A stretch of 64,000 nt of DNA, from NCBI RefSeq assembly GCF_900143675.1, contig NZ_FRFC01000001.1:62001-126000 (forward strand), read 5' to 3'. The notes below the pieces were generated by a model. It searched no databases, had not been told where the DNA came from, and worked only from the letters and a program-made list of their open reading frames with translations. Made by a program: the position numbers and the translations under genes. Below, one piece after another: positions 9,278-17,263 of the stretch; position 1 is the stretch's first letter; each line of letters opens with the position of its first letter. The DNA is from Candidatus Nitrosotalea sinensis (GTDB lineage: Archaea > Thermoproteota > Nitrososphaeria > Nitrososphaerales > Nitrosopumilaceae).

Positions 9278-9892
9278 TTAATCACTGCCCATGAAATCTA
9301 AAAATTCCGATTCAGTTCTAGGCTGTAATACAAAATTTGTCTTTTTCTCCTTTCCAATGCTGGAGTATGGAGAATTTCCATAATCGTGTCCTGGATACAA
9401 TATCAAATTATCATCAAGTTTGTAAAGGACATCGAATAAACTGTGATACAGTTCCCTCCCGCTTCCCCCAGGTAGATCAATTCTTCCACAATTTCCTACA
9501 AAGAGAGTATCACCAGAGAAAATCTTGCCGTCACCAATTAGACACATGCTATCTTCAGAGTGCCCGGGTGTATGAATTACAACAAGTTCTGATTTACCAA
9601 ATAGTATTTTGTCCCCGTTGGATACAGGAATATCATTTTTCAAGGTGGATGACTTGTGTTGTATAATTTTAGATTTGGTGTATTTTACCATCGCATCATT
9701 TCCCACAGTGTGGTCAAAATGATGATGTGTGTTTATCACATACTTAATTTTGAGATTGTTCTTTTCAATAATATCAATTACAAGATCTAGATCCCAAGAG
9801 GGATCTATTATAACAGATTCTTTTGTTTCCTCATCCTCAACAACATATGTAAAATTTTGCATGTTGCCAACTTGAAGTTGATGCACTTTCAA
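9278..9892 (-). CDS. metallo-beta-lactamase-fold hydrolase (glyoxalase II-like)
   Basis: 204 aa. The signature metal-binding motif THHHFDHTVG (HxHxDH) is near residue 57, followed by the second metal His in IHTPGHSEDSM, the bridging Asp in FSGDTLF, and a terminal YPGHDYG. This is the layout of glyoxalase II / persulfide dioxygenase-like enzymes, which hydrolyse thioesters or oxidise persulfides; the exact substrate cannot be read. The N-terminus MKVHQLQVGNMQNFTYVVED is typical. Its start overlaps the nnrE stop by 4 bp (ATGA). Confidence 0.88.
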   Translation of the reverse strand: MKVHQLQVGNMQNFTYVVEDEETKESVIIDPSWDLDLVIDIIEKNNLKIKYVINTHHHFDHTVGNDAMVKYTKSKIIQHKSSTLKNDIPVSNGDKILFGKSELVVIHTPGHSEDSMCLIGDGKIFSGDTLFVGNCGRIDLPGGSGRELYHSLFDVLYKLDDNLILYPGHDYGNSPYSSIGKEKKTNFVLQPRTESEFLDFMGSD

Positions 9893-10560
9893 GATAATAC
9901 ACCAATCTCTGCCTCAGGAGGAATACCTATCTTTTCAACCACAATCGTGCCACACATATCCTGACCCTTAGGCATTCCAATTTTCATTTTATGATAAGTT
10001 ATAGTTAGATCAGCCTTTACACATTTGTCATGTACTATTCCAGTATCAGGATCAAGTCCTGATGGCACATCAACAGATAATTTGAAGGCATTAGATTTGT
10101 TTATCAAGTCTATTGCTGAGGAATACGGTTCCCTGATTTTACCATATATCCCAGTACCCAAAATCCCATCCACTATTACATCTGCATCAAGCATGATTTT
10201 ACTAGGATCAGAAGTAATGATGAGATTTATTGAGTTCATTTTTTCTAGAATTTTCCAGTTAGAATTTGCTTCCTCTGTTTTTATCTTGTCAGGATTTCCT
10301 AAAAGGACCACAGTTGGATTACCATCAAATGCTGCAATATGTCTAGCAACAACAAAGGCATCTCCCCCATTATTCCCCAATCCAGCAAAAACAAATATCT
10401 TCACAGATCGTAAATCAGGATAACGTTCAACAATATGTCTTGTAGTGATAGCTCCAGCATTTTCCATCATTAATTTTCTGAAGAAACCCATTTGGTGACC
10501 ATTCTCTTCAATTTGCATCATTTGCTTAACAGTAATTTCCATATCAATATTGAATTTCAT
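9889..10560 (-). CDS. nnrE: NAD(P)H-hydrate epimerase (YjeF_N domain)
   Basis: About 223 aa from ATG 10560; a TTG at 10581 would add 7 residues. Epimerises damaged R-NAD(P)HX to the S form for repair. Motifs are MMENAG, the Rossmann-like GLGNNGGDAFVVARH, DVIVDGILGTG (catalytic Asp), VDVPSGLDPDTG and the C-terminal ADLTITYHKMKIG. In many bacteria this domain is fused to the ADP/ATP-dependent dehydratase; here only the epimerase half is present, so the dehydratase must be elsewhere. First gene of the nnrE-MBL-cobT operon. Confidence 0.92.
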   Translation of the reverse strand: MKFNIDMEITVKQMMQIEENGHQMGFFRKLMMENAGAITTRHIVERYPDLRSVKIFVFAGLGNNGGDAFVVARHIAAFDGNPTVVLLGNPDKIKTEEANSNWKILEKMNSINLIITSDPSKIMLDADVIVDGILGTGIYGKIREPYSSAIDLINKSNAFKLSVDVPSGLDPDTGIVHDKCVKADLTITYHKMKIGMPKGQDMCGTIVVEKIGIPPEAEIGVLS

Positions 10561-10749
10561 GTCAAATAAGGGCTTTACCAATTACATAGATCAAAGAATT
10601 ATCAAGATAGTGGTTTACTAGGGTTGAACAGAGATCAATAGGAGTACATTATTGAGAATGAACAAACGACCAGAATTTTATTTTGCAAAACAAGATTTCA
10701 AATTATTCAAAAATGATGTGTTCAGTCAGGGCATTTTTGTAAATTTGTA

Positions 10750-10834
10750 TGCGGGAGAAGGGATTTGAACCCTCGAAATCCTAAGATACTAGCCCCTCAA
10801 GCTAGCGCCTTTGACCAGGCTGGGCGACTCCCGC
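10750..10834 (-). tRNA. tRNA-Leu (anticodon GAG)
   Basis: On the minus strand: acceptor GCGGGAG pairs with CTCCCGC, the anticodon stem is CTAGC/GCTAG, the loop TTGAGGG has anticodon GAG, and there is a long class-II variable arm and a T-loop TTCAAAT. Discriminator A73 at 10750 suits Leu. CCA is not encoded. No intron is needed to fold it. Confidence 0.95.
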
Positions 10835-10856
10835 AATTGGTTTTACCCATGTATGG

Positions 10857-10866
10857 TTTTTATAAG
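10857..10866 (+). promoter_or_regulatory. TATA-like box A for the rpoN-eno-rps2 operon
   Basis: TTTTATAAG is centred about 26 nt upstream of the GTG at 10888. That is the archaeal box-A-to-start distance and implies a leaderless transcript beginning at or next to the rpoN start codon. This supports the shorter RpoN start over the in-frame GTG at 10882. Confidence 0.6.
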
Positions 10867-10887
10867 CCTTGATTACTTTTTGTGACT

Positions 10888-11124
10888 GTGTTAATTCCTG
10901 TCAGATGTTTTACTTGTGGAAATTTAATTGCCGACAAGTTTAAGGAATATCAGAGTCGTGTCAAGGGAGGAGAAGATCCGGGCAAAGTTTTAGATTCTTT
11001 TGGTTTTAAGAGATATTGTTGCAGATCTATGATTTTGACATCAGTTGAAACAATTCATCAAGTAATCCCATTTTACGAAGCTATTAAACGAAGAGAACAA
11101 GAAGTAAGATCTGAATTAGAATAG
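10888..11124 (+). CDS. rpoN: DNA-directed RNA polymerase subunit N (Rpb10)
   Basis: 78 aa from GTG 10888 (an in-frame GTG at 10882 would add two residues). The N-terminus LIPVRCFTCGNLIADK and the later RYCCRSM supply the zinc-binding Cys set of the CX2CGX...CC type. It is a small subunit of the archaeal RNA polymerase assembly platform. It heads the operon with enolase and uS2, a classic archaeal arrangement; the enolase ATG follows the rpoN stop after 1 bp. Confidence 0.96.
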   Translation: MLIPVRCFTCGNLIADKFKEYQSRVKGGEDPGKVLDSFGFKRYCCRSMILTSVETIHQVIPFYEAIKRREQEVRSELE

Positions 11125-11125
11125 A

Positions 11126-12364
11126 ATGCCACGGATCACATCGATAACGGGCAGAATATTATACAATAGCAGAGGAAGTAAAACAATAGAAGTTGATGTA
11201 ATATCAGATGAAAAATATCTGGGGAGAGTTTGTGCCCCATCAGGTGCAAGTGTTGGAAAACATGAAGCACAAAGTTTTCCTCAGGATAAACCTGAAAAAA
11301 GCATCGACATTTTACAAAAAAATAAGAAAAAATTCATTGGATTAGATTCATCAGATCTCAAAACAATTCATGAGACACTTCGAGATATTGATCAAACTCC
11401 TAATTATTCAAAAATAGGTGGCTCACTGGCATTTGCATTGACCATTGCAGCAACAGAATCTGCAGCAAGAGCATTAGAAACACCCATGTTCCAAATATTA
11501 TCAAAAGATTCAACCTTTAGATATCCACTTCCACTTGGAAACATTCTTGGTGGAGGAGCTCATGCAGGACCTGGCACACCAGATATTCAGGAAATACTAG
11601 TCTGCGCCACAGGATCTAAAAATATTCAAGATGCAATAGAAACTAATTTGTCCATACACAAAGAAGTTGGAAAAATTCTTGCAAAAAGAGATCCAAGTTT
11701 TACAAATGGAAGAGGTGACGAAGGAGGGTGGGCTCCTAAATTAAAAAATGATGAAGCATTAGAGATATCAGCAAAAGCATGTGAACAACTAGGTTTCACA
11801 TTGGGAAAAGAAGTCTCACTTGGAGTAGATTTCGCTTCATCGACTCAATGGAATGAGAAAAAGAAAAAATATGTTTACAATAGAGCAGGATTCGAAAACA
11901 CACCAGAAGAACAGATCGAATTTGCTTCAAGCATAATAAAAAAATACAAACTTGTGTATGCTGAAGATGCTGTCCACGAAGAAGCGTTCAATGATATGTC
12001 AGTGTTAACCAAAAGATTTCCACGTGTACTCATAACCGGAGATGATTTACTAGTGACAAATACTCAAATTCTTAAAAAAGCAATAAAAATCAAGGCCTGT
12101 AACGGTGCAATATTAAAGGTAAATCAGGCGGGAAGCTTATACGATGCATTGGAGTTTGCAAAAGAAGCAAATAAGAACAACGTGAGATTGATTACATCAC
12201 ACAGATCTGGTGAATCCATAGACTCGCATATATCTCACATAGGACTTGCCACCAAGTCAAAGATGCTCAAGGTGGGGATAATAGGCGGAGAACGAATAGC
12301 AAAATTAAATGAACTTGTACGACTTTCAGAGTATGATTTAATACGTGGAATGGCCGAGATTTAA
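11126..12364 (+). CDS. eno: enolase
   Basis: 412 aa. Interconverts 2-phosphoglycerate and phosphoenolpyruvate. Visible hallmarks are GRILYNSRGSKTIEVDV, APSGASVGKHE (catalytic loop), LGNILGGGAHAG, GRGDEGGWAP, the metal Asp in LGVDFAS, the Glu in AEDAVHEEA, ITGDDLLVTN, AILKVNQAGSL (catalytic Lys) and ITSHRSGES. Length is normal. In an autotroph it would act mainly in gluconeogenesis. The uS2 gene follows after 9 bp. Confidence 0.97.
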   Translation: MPRITSITGRILYNSRGSKTIEVDVISDEKYLGRVCAPSGASVGKHEAQSFPQDKPEKSIDILQKNKKKFIGLDSSDLKTIHETLRDIDQTPNYSKIGGSLAFALTIAATESAARALETPMFQILSKDSTFRYPLPLGNILGGGAHAGPGTPDIQEILVCATGSKNIQDAIETNLSIHKEVGKILAKRDPSFTNGRGDEGGWAPKLKNDEALEISAKACEQLGFTLGKEVSLGVDFASSTQWNEKKKKYVYNRAGFENTPEEQIEFASSIIKKYKLVYAEDAVHEEAFNDMSVLTKRFPRVLITGDDLLVTNTQILKKAIKIKACNGAILKVNQAGSLYDALEFAKEANKNNVRLITSHRSGESIDSHISHIGLATKSKMLKVGIIGGERIAKLNELVRLSEYDLIRGMAEI

Positions 12365-12373
12365 AAACACAGA

Positions 12374-13045
12374 ATGAGTAAACAAGAAGAACTTGATCAC
12401 ATGGAGAAATATGTGCTATCTACTGGAATACGAGTAGGAACACAAGTAAAAACAAAATTCATGACTCCATTTGTTACCAAGGCTACTAATGAGGGACTTT
12501 ACATAATTGACAGTAAAAAGACATTATCCAGAATTCAAACAGCTGCAAAGTTCATCAACAGATCAGATTCTACAAAGATAATAGTCTGTTCAGGCAGAGA
12601 ATATGCTAGCACCCCTGTTGAAAAATTTTGTGAGGTTACAGGTACAACTCCAATGCTTGGAAGATTTATGCCTGGAACTTTGACAAATCCATCATTACCA
12701 TACTACATAGAACCACAACTAGTTTTTGTGTCAGATCCACAGGTAGATGAACAGGCAGTAATTGAAGCCACCAATGCAGGTATTCCAGTAATAGGAATTT
12801 CCAATACAGACAACGTTACATCAAAGTTAGATCTTGTAATACCAGCAAATAACAGAGGTAGAAAATCATTGGCCGCAATATATTGGCTTTTGGCAAGAGA
12901 AATACTATTGCAGAAAGGCAAGATAAAAAATGCAGATTCCATGCAATATCAAATAGATGACTTTGAAACTAAAATAACAGAAGAAGAGTTAGAAGAAGAG
13001 ACAGAACGAATTCCCCCTCAGAGAACAAGAACACAGAGGCAATAA
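12374..13045 (+). CDS. rps2: small ribosomal subunit protein uS2
   Basis: 223 aa archaeal uS2. Segments GTQVKTKFMTPFV, DSKKTLSRIQTAAKFINR, GRFMPGTLTNP, EPQLVFVSDPQVDEQAV, GIPVIGISNTDNVTSKLDL and IPANNRGRKSLAAIYWLLAR are diagnostic. The C-terminus is acidic then basic (EELEEETERIPPQRTRTQRQ). It binds late to the 30S and is involved with uS1-like functions and mRNA. The MEMO gene starts 2 bp downstream. Confidence 0.97.
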   Translation: MSKQEELDHMEKYVLSTGIRVGTQVKTKFMTPFVTKATNEGLYIIDSKKTLSRIQTAAKFINRSDSTKIIVCSGREYASTPVEKFCEVTGTTPMLGRFMPGTLTNPSLPYYIEPQLVFVSDPQVDEQAVIEATNAGIPVIGISNTDNVTSKLDLVIPANNRGRKSLAAIYWLLAREILLQKGKIKNADSMQYQIDDFETKITEEELEEETERIPPQRTRTQRQ

Positions 13046-13047
13046 CA

Positions 13048-13884
13048 ATGCAGGTAAGGACGCCTGCTGTGGCAGGTATGTTCTACCCAAAAGACAAGCA
13101 AGAATTAGAGACAACAATAGAAAAATGTTTTTTACATAAATACGGACCAGAAAAATTACCACCTTCTCATACAGATAAAAAAATTATTGGCATCATATGT
13201 CCTCATGCAGGATATCAATACTCAGGTCCAATAGCTGCAAATTCTTATTATGAAATATCAGGACAGAAACCAGATCTGGTCATAATCATAGGACCGAATC
13301 ACTGGGGAATTGGACAGAACATAGCAACCATGAAAGAATGCACATGGAGAACTCCCATGGGAGACATAGAGGTAGACACTCAAGCTGCAATAGAAATCAA
13401 TAACATGGTACAACACATAGAGCTAGATTTCTTTGCGCATTCAAAGGATCATTGTTTGGAAGTACAAATTCCTATGCTTCAAAAAATATTTCAGCACACA
13501 TTCAAGATTTTACCAATAATTTTGAATGATCAGAGGTTAGAAACTGCTCTAGAGGTTGGTAAAAGCATAGCAAAAATTGCAAAAAACAGAAAAACAATAG
13601 TGATAGGATCTTCAGATTTTACACATTACGAACCAAATGACATAGCACATAAGAAAGACAAATCTTTGATAGATGCAATAGTAGAATTGAACGTGAATAA
13701 ATTTTATAATATTTTGCAAAAAAAACAGATCAGTGCTTGTGGATATGGAGCGATTGCATCCACCATGATGGCTTGTAAAGAGCTTGGAGCAAACAGTGGG
13801 ACATTAATCAGATATGCTACCAGTGGTGACATATCAGGAGATAAGAGCTCAGTGGTCGGATATGCATCGATAGTTTTTTCATGA
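13048..13884 (+). CDS. MEMO1-family protein (AmmeMemoRadiSam system protein B type)
   Basis: 278 aa. MEMO family: PAVAGMFYPKD, CPHAGYQYSGPIAANSY, IIGPNHWGIGQNIA, FFAHSKDHCLEVQIPMLQ, IGSSDFTHYEP, ACGYGAIASTMMA and GDKSSVVGYASIVFS. The fold resembles LigB extradiol dioxygenases with conserved His and Cys; eukaryotic MEMO binds copper. It sits in the conserved archaeal run uS2-MEMO-mevalonate kinase, so it travels with translation and isoprenoid genes for reasons not known. It overlaps the mevalonate kinase start by 4 bp (ATGA). Confidence 0.92.
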   Translation: MQVRTPAVAGMFYPKDKQELETTIEKCFLHKYGPEKLPPSHTDKKIIGIICPHAGYQYSGPIAANSYYEISGQKPDLVIIIGPNHWGIGQNIATMKECTWRTPMGDIEVDTQAAIEINNMVQHIELDFFAHSKDHCLEVQIPMLQKIFQHTFKILPIILNDQRLETALEVGKSIAKIAKNRKTIVIGSSDFTHYEPNDIAHKKDKSLIDAIVELNVNKFYNILQKKQISACGYGAIASTMMACKELGANSGTLIRYATSGDISGDKSSVVGYASIVFS

Positions 13885-14840
13885 AATCAGTAGCATCAGC
13901 ACCCGGAAAGATTATTCTTTTTGGGGAACATTTTGTGGTATACGGAGTAAAGGCCATACTATGTTCTATAGATAAAAGAATAATTGCCACATCTCAGTGC
14001 ATAGATGAAAAAATAATCAAAATAAAATCATCCTTAGGAGAATCAAGTATGAAACTTGATGCATTAGAGGGTTTAGACAGCATATCACCAAAATTCATGA
14101 AGCCTTTTTTTTACATCATACAGAAAACAATGAAAGAAAGAAATGAAAGCACAGGTATCGAAGTAGTTTTAGAGTCCCAAATACCGGCAGGAGTAGGCTT
14201 AGGATCGTCATCTGCCGCTTGCGTTGCAGTAGCAGCTTCGGTAAACGGTTTGTTTGGTAAATTAACAAGGGAAGAAGTATTAAAAATTGCCATCGAGGCA
14301 GAACGAACAATTTTTGAACAGAATTCAGGAGCAGATGCATCAATATCAGTATTTGGAGGATTAGCATCATATGATCGAAGTACTGGATTTCACAACATAT
14401 TATCAAAAAATAATTTGAACTTTATAATATCAAATTCAGGTCAAACCCACAATACTGAAGAAGTTGTGCAACAAGTTAAAAATTTCAAAGAAAAAAATGA
14501 GAGTCTTTTTTTCAATCTATGTAAGCAAGAAGAAGAGATAATCAGAAATGCGACTGTAGCTCTAGAAAAAAACAATATCAACGAACTTGGTTTATTGATG
14601 TCAAAGAATCACGAGTTATTAAAGAAAATAGGAGTATCTACAGAGAAGATAGATTTGATGATCAACGAAGCAAAATTGACATCATACGGAGCAAAGATAA
14701 CAGGAGCAGGGGGAGGCGGATGTACAATATCCCTGGTAGATGATCACAATAGAAAGAAAACACTAAACAATCTACAGAAAATTTCAGATTGCTTTATCAC
14801 AAGAATAGATCACTCAGGATTAAGATACGAACAGTCTTGA
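13881..14840 (+). CDS. mvk: mevalonate kinase
   Basis: 319 aa GHMP kinase. Motif 1 is SAPGKIILFGEHFVVYG, the ATP loop is PAGVGLGSSSAACVAVAASV, the catalytic Asp region is NSGADASISVFGGL, and motif 3 is YGAKITGAGGGGCTISL. It phosphorylates mevalonate to mevalonate-5-phosphate in the archaeal mevalonate pathway. It is followed after 59 bp by isopentenyl phosphate kinase, with a TATA-like box between them. Phosphomevalonate-decarboxylating steps are not encoded in this window. Confidence 0.95.
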   Translation: MKSVASAPGKIILFGEHFVVYGVKAILCSIDKRIIATSQCIDEKIIKIKSSLGESSMKLDALEGLDSISPKFMKPFFYIIQKTMKERNESTGIEVVLESQIPAGVGLGSSSAACVAVAASVNGLFGKLTREEVLKIAIEAERTIFEQNSGADASISVFGGLASYDRSTGFHNILSKNNLNFIISNSGQTHNTEEVVQQVKNFKEKNESLFFNLCKQEEEIIRNATVALEKNNINELGLLMSKNHELLKKIGVSTEKIDLMINEAKLTSYGAKITGAGGGGCTISLVDDHNRKKTLNNLQKISDCFITRIDHSGLRYEQS

Positions 14841-14866
14841 CATGACATGTCATTTTAGAGAGATAC

Positions 14867-14875
14867 TTTTTAAAA
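14867..14875 (+). promoter_or_regulatory. TATA-like box A before isopentenyl phosphate kinase
   Basis: TTTTTAAAA lies about 29 nt upstream of the ATG at 14900. A perfect 10-bp palindrome TGACATGTCA sits just upstream at 14843-14852. Together they suggest a separate promoter for the IPK-Nudix-prenyltransferase genes; the palindrome as operator is speculative. Confidence 0.45.
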
Positions 14876-14899
14876 CAGTATACATCATTGATAAAAATC

Positions 14900-15640
14900 A
14901 TGATCCTAATTAAGCTTGGAGGTTCAATAATCACAAACAAGGAAAAACCATTAACGCCCAATAGAAATGCAATAAGAAAAATTGCATCAAGTCTCAGAAA
15001 TGTAAAAGAACCAATCATAATAGTACATGGCGGTGGTTCTTTTGGACATTATTGGTCAGTCAAGTATGATATGCATACAAAACCTCAGAAACATCAACCA
15101 AAAGGAGTTGCAGCAGTAAAGAATTCCATGGTAGATCTTAACAGAATTGTATTAGAATTATTTTTTGAATCAGGTTTGAATCCATATTGTTTACCCCCTA
15201 GTGATTTCATGATAGGGAATAAACCAAATACAGAAAAAGTAAAAGAGATTCCCAAGATAGCCAAGACCGGTTTAATACCAGTTTCATACGGAGATGCAAT
15301 GTGGTTTGGAAAGAACAAATTTTACATTTTATCAGGAGATAAAATAATGGGGATTCTTTCAAAACTATTACGTCCACGTCTGGTAATTTTTGTTACTAAT
15401 GTGGATGGAGTATATGCAGACATGAAAAGTAAGAGACTCCTAAATGAAATCACTAAGGAGATGCCAATAACTTCAGAGGTAAAAATGGACGTAACGGGAG
15501 GTATGTCTCGTAAAATAAAGGAAGCATTTACCATATCAAAGAATGGAATCAATGTTTTCTTTGTAAATGGAAACCATCCAAAAAGAATAACAAATGCAAT
15601 AAATGGCAAGAGTTTTGAGGGGACTATATTCAGGGGATAG
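14900..15640 (+). CDS. isopentenyl phosphate kinase
   Basis: 246 aa from ATG 14900 (TTG 14888 would add 4). Amino-acid-kinase fold: MILIKLGGSIITNKEK at the N-terminus, the substrate loop HGGGSFGHYW with the conserved His, ILSGDKIMGILSKLL, TNVDGVYAD, and DVTGGMSRKIKEAF. It phosphorylates isopentenyl phosphate to IPP, the last ATP step of the alternative archaeal mevalonate route. The next gene starts 1 bp after the stop. Confidence 0.94.
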   Translation: MILIKLGGSIITNKEKPLTPNRNAIRKIASSLRNVKEPIIIVHGGGSFGHYWSVKYDMHTKPQKHQPKGVAAVKNSMVDLNRIVLELFFESGLNPYCLPPSDFMIGNKPNTEKVKEIPKIAKTGLIPVSYGDAMWFGKNKFYILSGDKIMGILSKLLRPRLVIFVTNVDGVYADMKSKRLLNEITKEMPITSEVKMDVTGGMSRKIKEAFTISKNGINVFFVNGNHPKRITNAINGKSFEGTIFRG

Positions 15641-15641
15641 T

Positions 15642-16283
15642 ATGGAATATCTAATCCTAGTAGATAGTAATGATAAACAGATAGGAACTGAAGAGAAAGT
15701 AAAATGCCATTTGCCTAACGGGAAACTTCATAGAGCTTTTACCATATTTTTGTTCAACAGGGAAGGAAAACTTTTGCTTACTCAAAGAAGTATGAGTAAG
15801 ATGCTATGGCCTGGAGACTGGGATGGAACTGTGGCAAGCCATCCAAGGCAATCAGAAAATTACATCTCTTCTGCAGAAAGAAGATTACCAGAAGAATTAG
15901 GAGTAACATGCAAGCTAGACTATCTCTATAAATTTGAATACCATGTACCATACAAAGACATAGGATCAGAAAACGAAGTTTGCGGAACATTGATTGGAAT
16001 ACTAGATGATCCTACAGGAATAAAACTTGTAAAAGATGAGATTTCAGACATAAGATGGGTATCTTTAGAACAAGTATCAGCAGAGATTATTAATTCACCG
16101 CAGATTTTCTGTCCTTGGATGTTAGTTGCACTCTATTTCTTATCAGAGTCAAGTCAAAACATTAACGATAGACACAAAGAGATTATCAACAAGTGGAAAA
16201 ATAATGAGCAACTTAGAAACAATCTAGAAAAATCATTAGAGTATCATTTTCCAGATCATAAATGGGAGCTTAAAAAAGAATGA
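15642..16283 (+). CDS. idi: type-1 (Nudix) isopentenyl-diphosphate isomerase homologue lacking the catalytic Cys
   Basis: 213 aa from ATG 15642. It aligns by eye with Escherichia coli Idi: metal His23 and His30 (KLHRAFTIFLFN), QRSMSKMLWPGDW, a SHP motif with metal His67, GSENEVCG with metal Glu110/Glu112, and a C-terminal CPWM. Where E. coli has the catalytic Cys67 in VCGHP, this protein has Ala65 in VASHPR (codon GCA 15834-15836). A long C-terminal helical tail covers about residues 170-213. It either isomerises by another mechanism or is a Nudix hydrolase on isoprenoid phosphates. The operon position (IPK before, prenyltransferase after, ATGA overlap) ties it to isoprenoid metabolism; the usual archaeal occupant of this slot is the unrelated type-2 isomerase. 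Confidence 0.85.
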   Translation: MEYLILVDSNDKQIGTEEKVKCHLPNGKLHRAFTIFLFNREGKLLLTQRSMSKMLWPGDWDGTVASHPRQSENYISSAERRLPEELGVTCKLDYLYKFEYHVPYKDIGSENEVCGTLIGILDDPTGIKLVKDEISDIRWVSLEQVSAEIINSPQIFCPWMLVALYFLSESSQNINDRHKEIINKWKNNEQLRNNLEKSLEYHFPDHKWELKKE

Positions 16284-17263
16284 AATTTGAAAATATTACA
16301 AAAACAGTATCTACTGTAGATTCATTTCTTGCATCCAGACTCAGAGGAGAACCAAGAGAATTATACAGTGCTGCGAGCTATTTGATAGAACACGGAGGAA
16401 AACGACTCAGACCATACATGGTGATCAAAAGCTGTCAAATTGTAGGAGGAAATAAGAAACAGGCAATGGCTGCTGCTGCCGCAGTTGAAATGGTGCATAA
16501 TTTCACACTTGTTCATGATGACATAATGGATAATGATGAGATGAGACATGGAGTTCCTACAGTTCACATGCGATTTGGAATGCCGGTGGGAATTCTAGCT
16601 GGAGATTTATTATTCTCTAGGGCATTTGAGACTATATCAAATCCATATTTTGGTAAGACAGCCAGTATTGGTTTGAATTTAGTATCTACCCTAGCAAAGG
16701 CTTGTACTGATGTATGTGAAGGACAAACGCTTGACATCAACATGGCAAAATCAAGTAAGATACCAAGTGAGGATCAATACATAAAAATGATTGAAAAAAA
16801 GACATCATCATTATTTGTAGCATCTTGTGCTATGGGAGCAATATCAGCCGACAAAAATGATGCAGATGTCAAAAGATTATCCACATTTGGAAGAAATTTA
16901 GGAATTGCGTTTCAGATAATTGATGATTTAATCGGTGTCACGGGGGATCCAAAGATTACAAAAAAACCAGTAGGAAATGACATCAGGGAAGGAAAAAAAT
17001 CACTACCAATTCTCATGGCAATAAAAAAAGCAAGCAAGCAAGAAAGGAGAATCATCCTCAAAGCATTTGGAAATCATACTGCTTCAAAAACAGAAGTACA
17101 AAAGGCAGTATCAACAATTGCTGCCCTTGGAATTGAGAGTGCAATCAAGCATAAAGCTCTGCAACATTCCAATGTTGCCAAGAAATCAATATCAACATAC
17201 AATGGAACAGCAAAAAATGAATTACTCTCATTACTTGATTTCGTGGTAGAGAGGAGCCTATAA
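16280..17263 (+). CDS. idsA: geranylgeranyl/polyprenyl diphosphate synthase
   Basis: 327 aa trans-prenyltransferase. Visible features are HGGKRLRPYMVI, the first Asp-rich motif VHDDIMDNDEMRHG, GILAGDLLFSRAFE, CEGQTLDINMA, KTSSLFVASCAMGA, and a second motif FQIIDDLIGVTGD with Gly in the last Asp position. It condenses IPP with allylic diphosphates, most likely to GGPP for archaeal ether lipids. Its start overlaps the upstream Nudix stop by 4 bp, and the gltX TTG follows its stop directly. Confidence 0.94.
   Translation: MKFENITKTVSTVDSFLASRLRGEPRELYSAASYLIEHGGKRLRPYMVIKSCQIVGGNKKQAMAAAAAVEMVHNFTLVHDDIMDNDEMRHGVPTVHMRFGMPVGILAGDLLFSRAFETISNPYFGKTASIGLNLVSTLAKACTDVCEGQTLDINMAKSSKIPSEDQYIKMIEKKTSSLFVASCAMGAISADKNDADVKRLSTFGRNLGIAFQIIDDLIGVTGDPKITKKPVGNDIREGKKSLPILMAIKKASKQERRIILKAFGNHTASKTEVQKAVSTIAALGIESAIKHKALQHSNVAKKSISTYNGTAKNELLSLLDFVVERSL

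Noticed and set aside
10658-10768. 36-codon plus-strand frame ending inside tRNA-Leu
   Set aside because: Runs through the tRNA 3' end, no domain, no clear promoter; more likely chance than an integration remnant.
14843-14852. Perfect palindrome TGACATGTCA upstream of IPK
   Set aside because: Suggestive of an operator but only 10 bp and single; not enough to call a regulator site.
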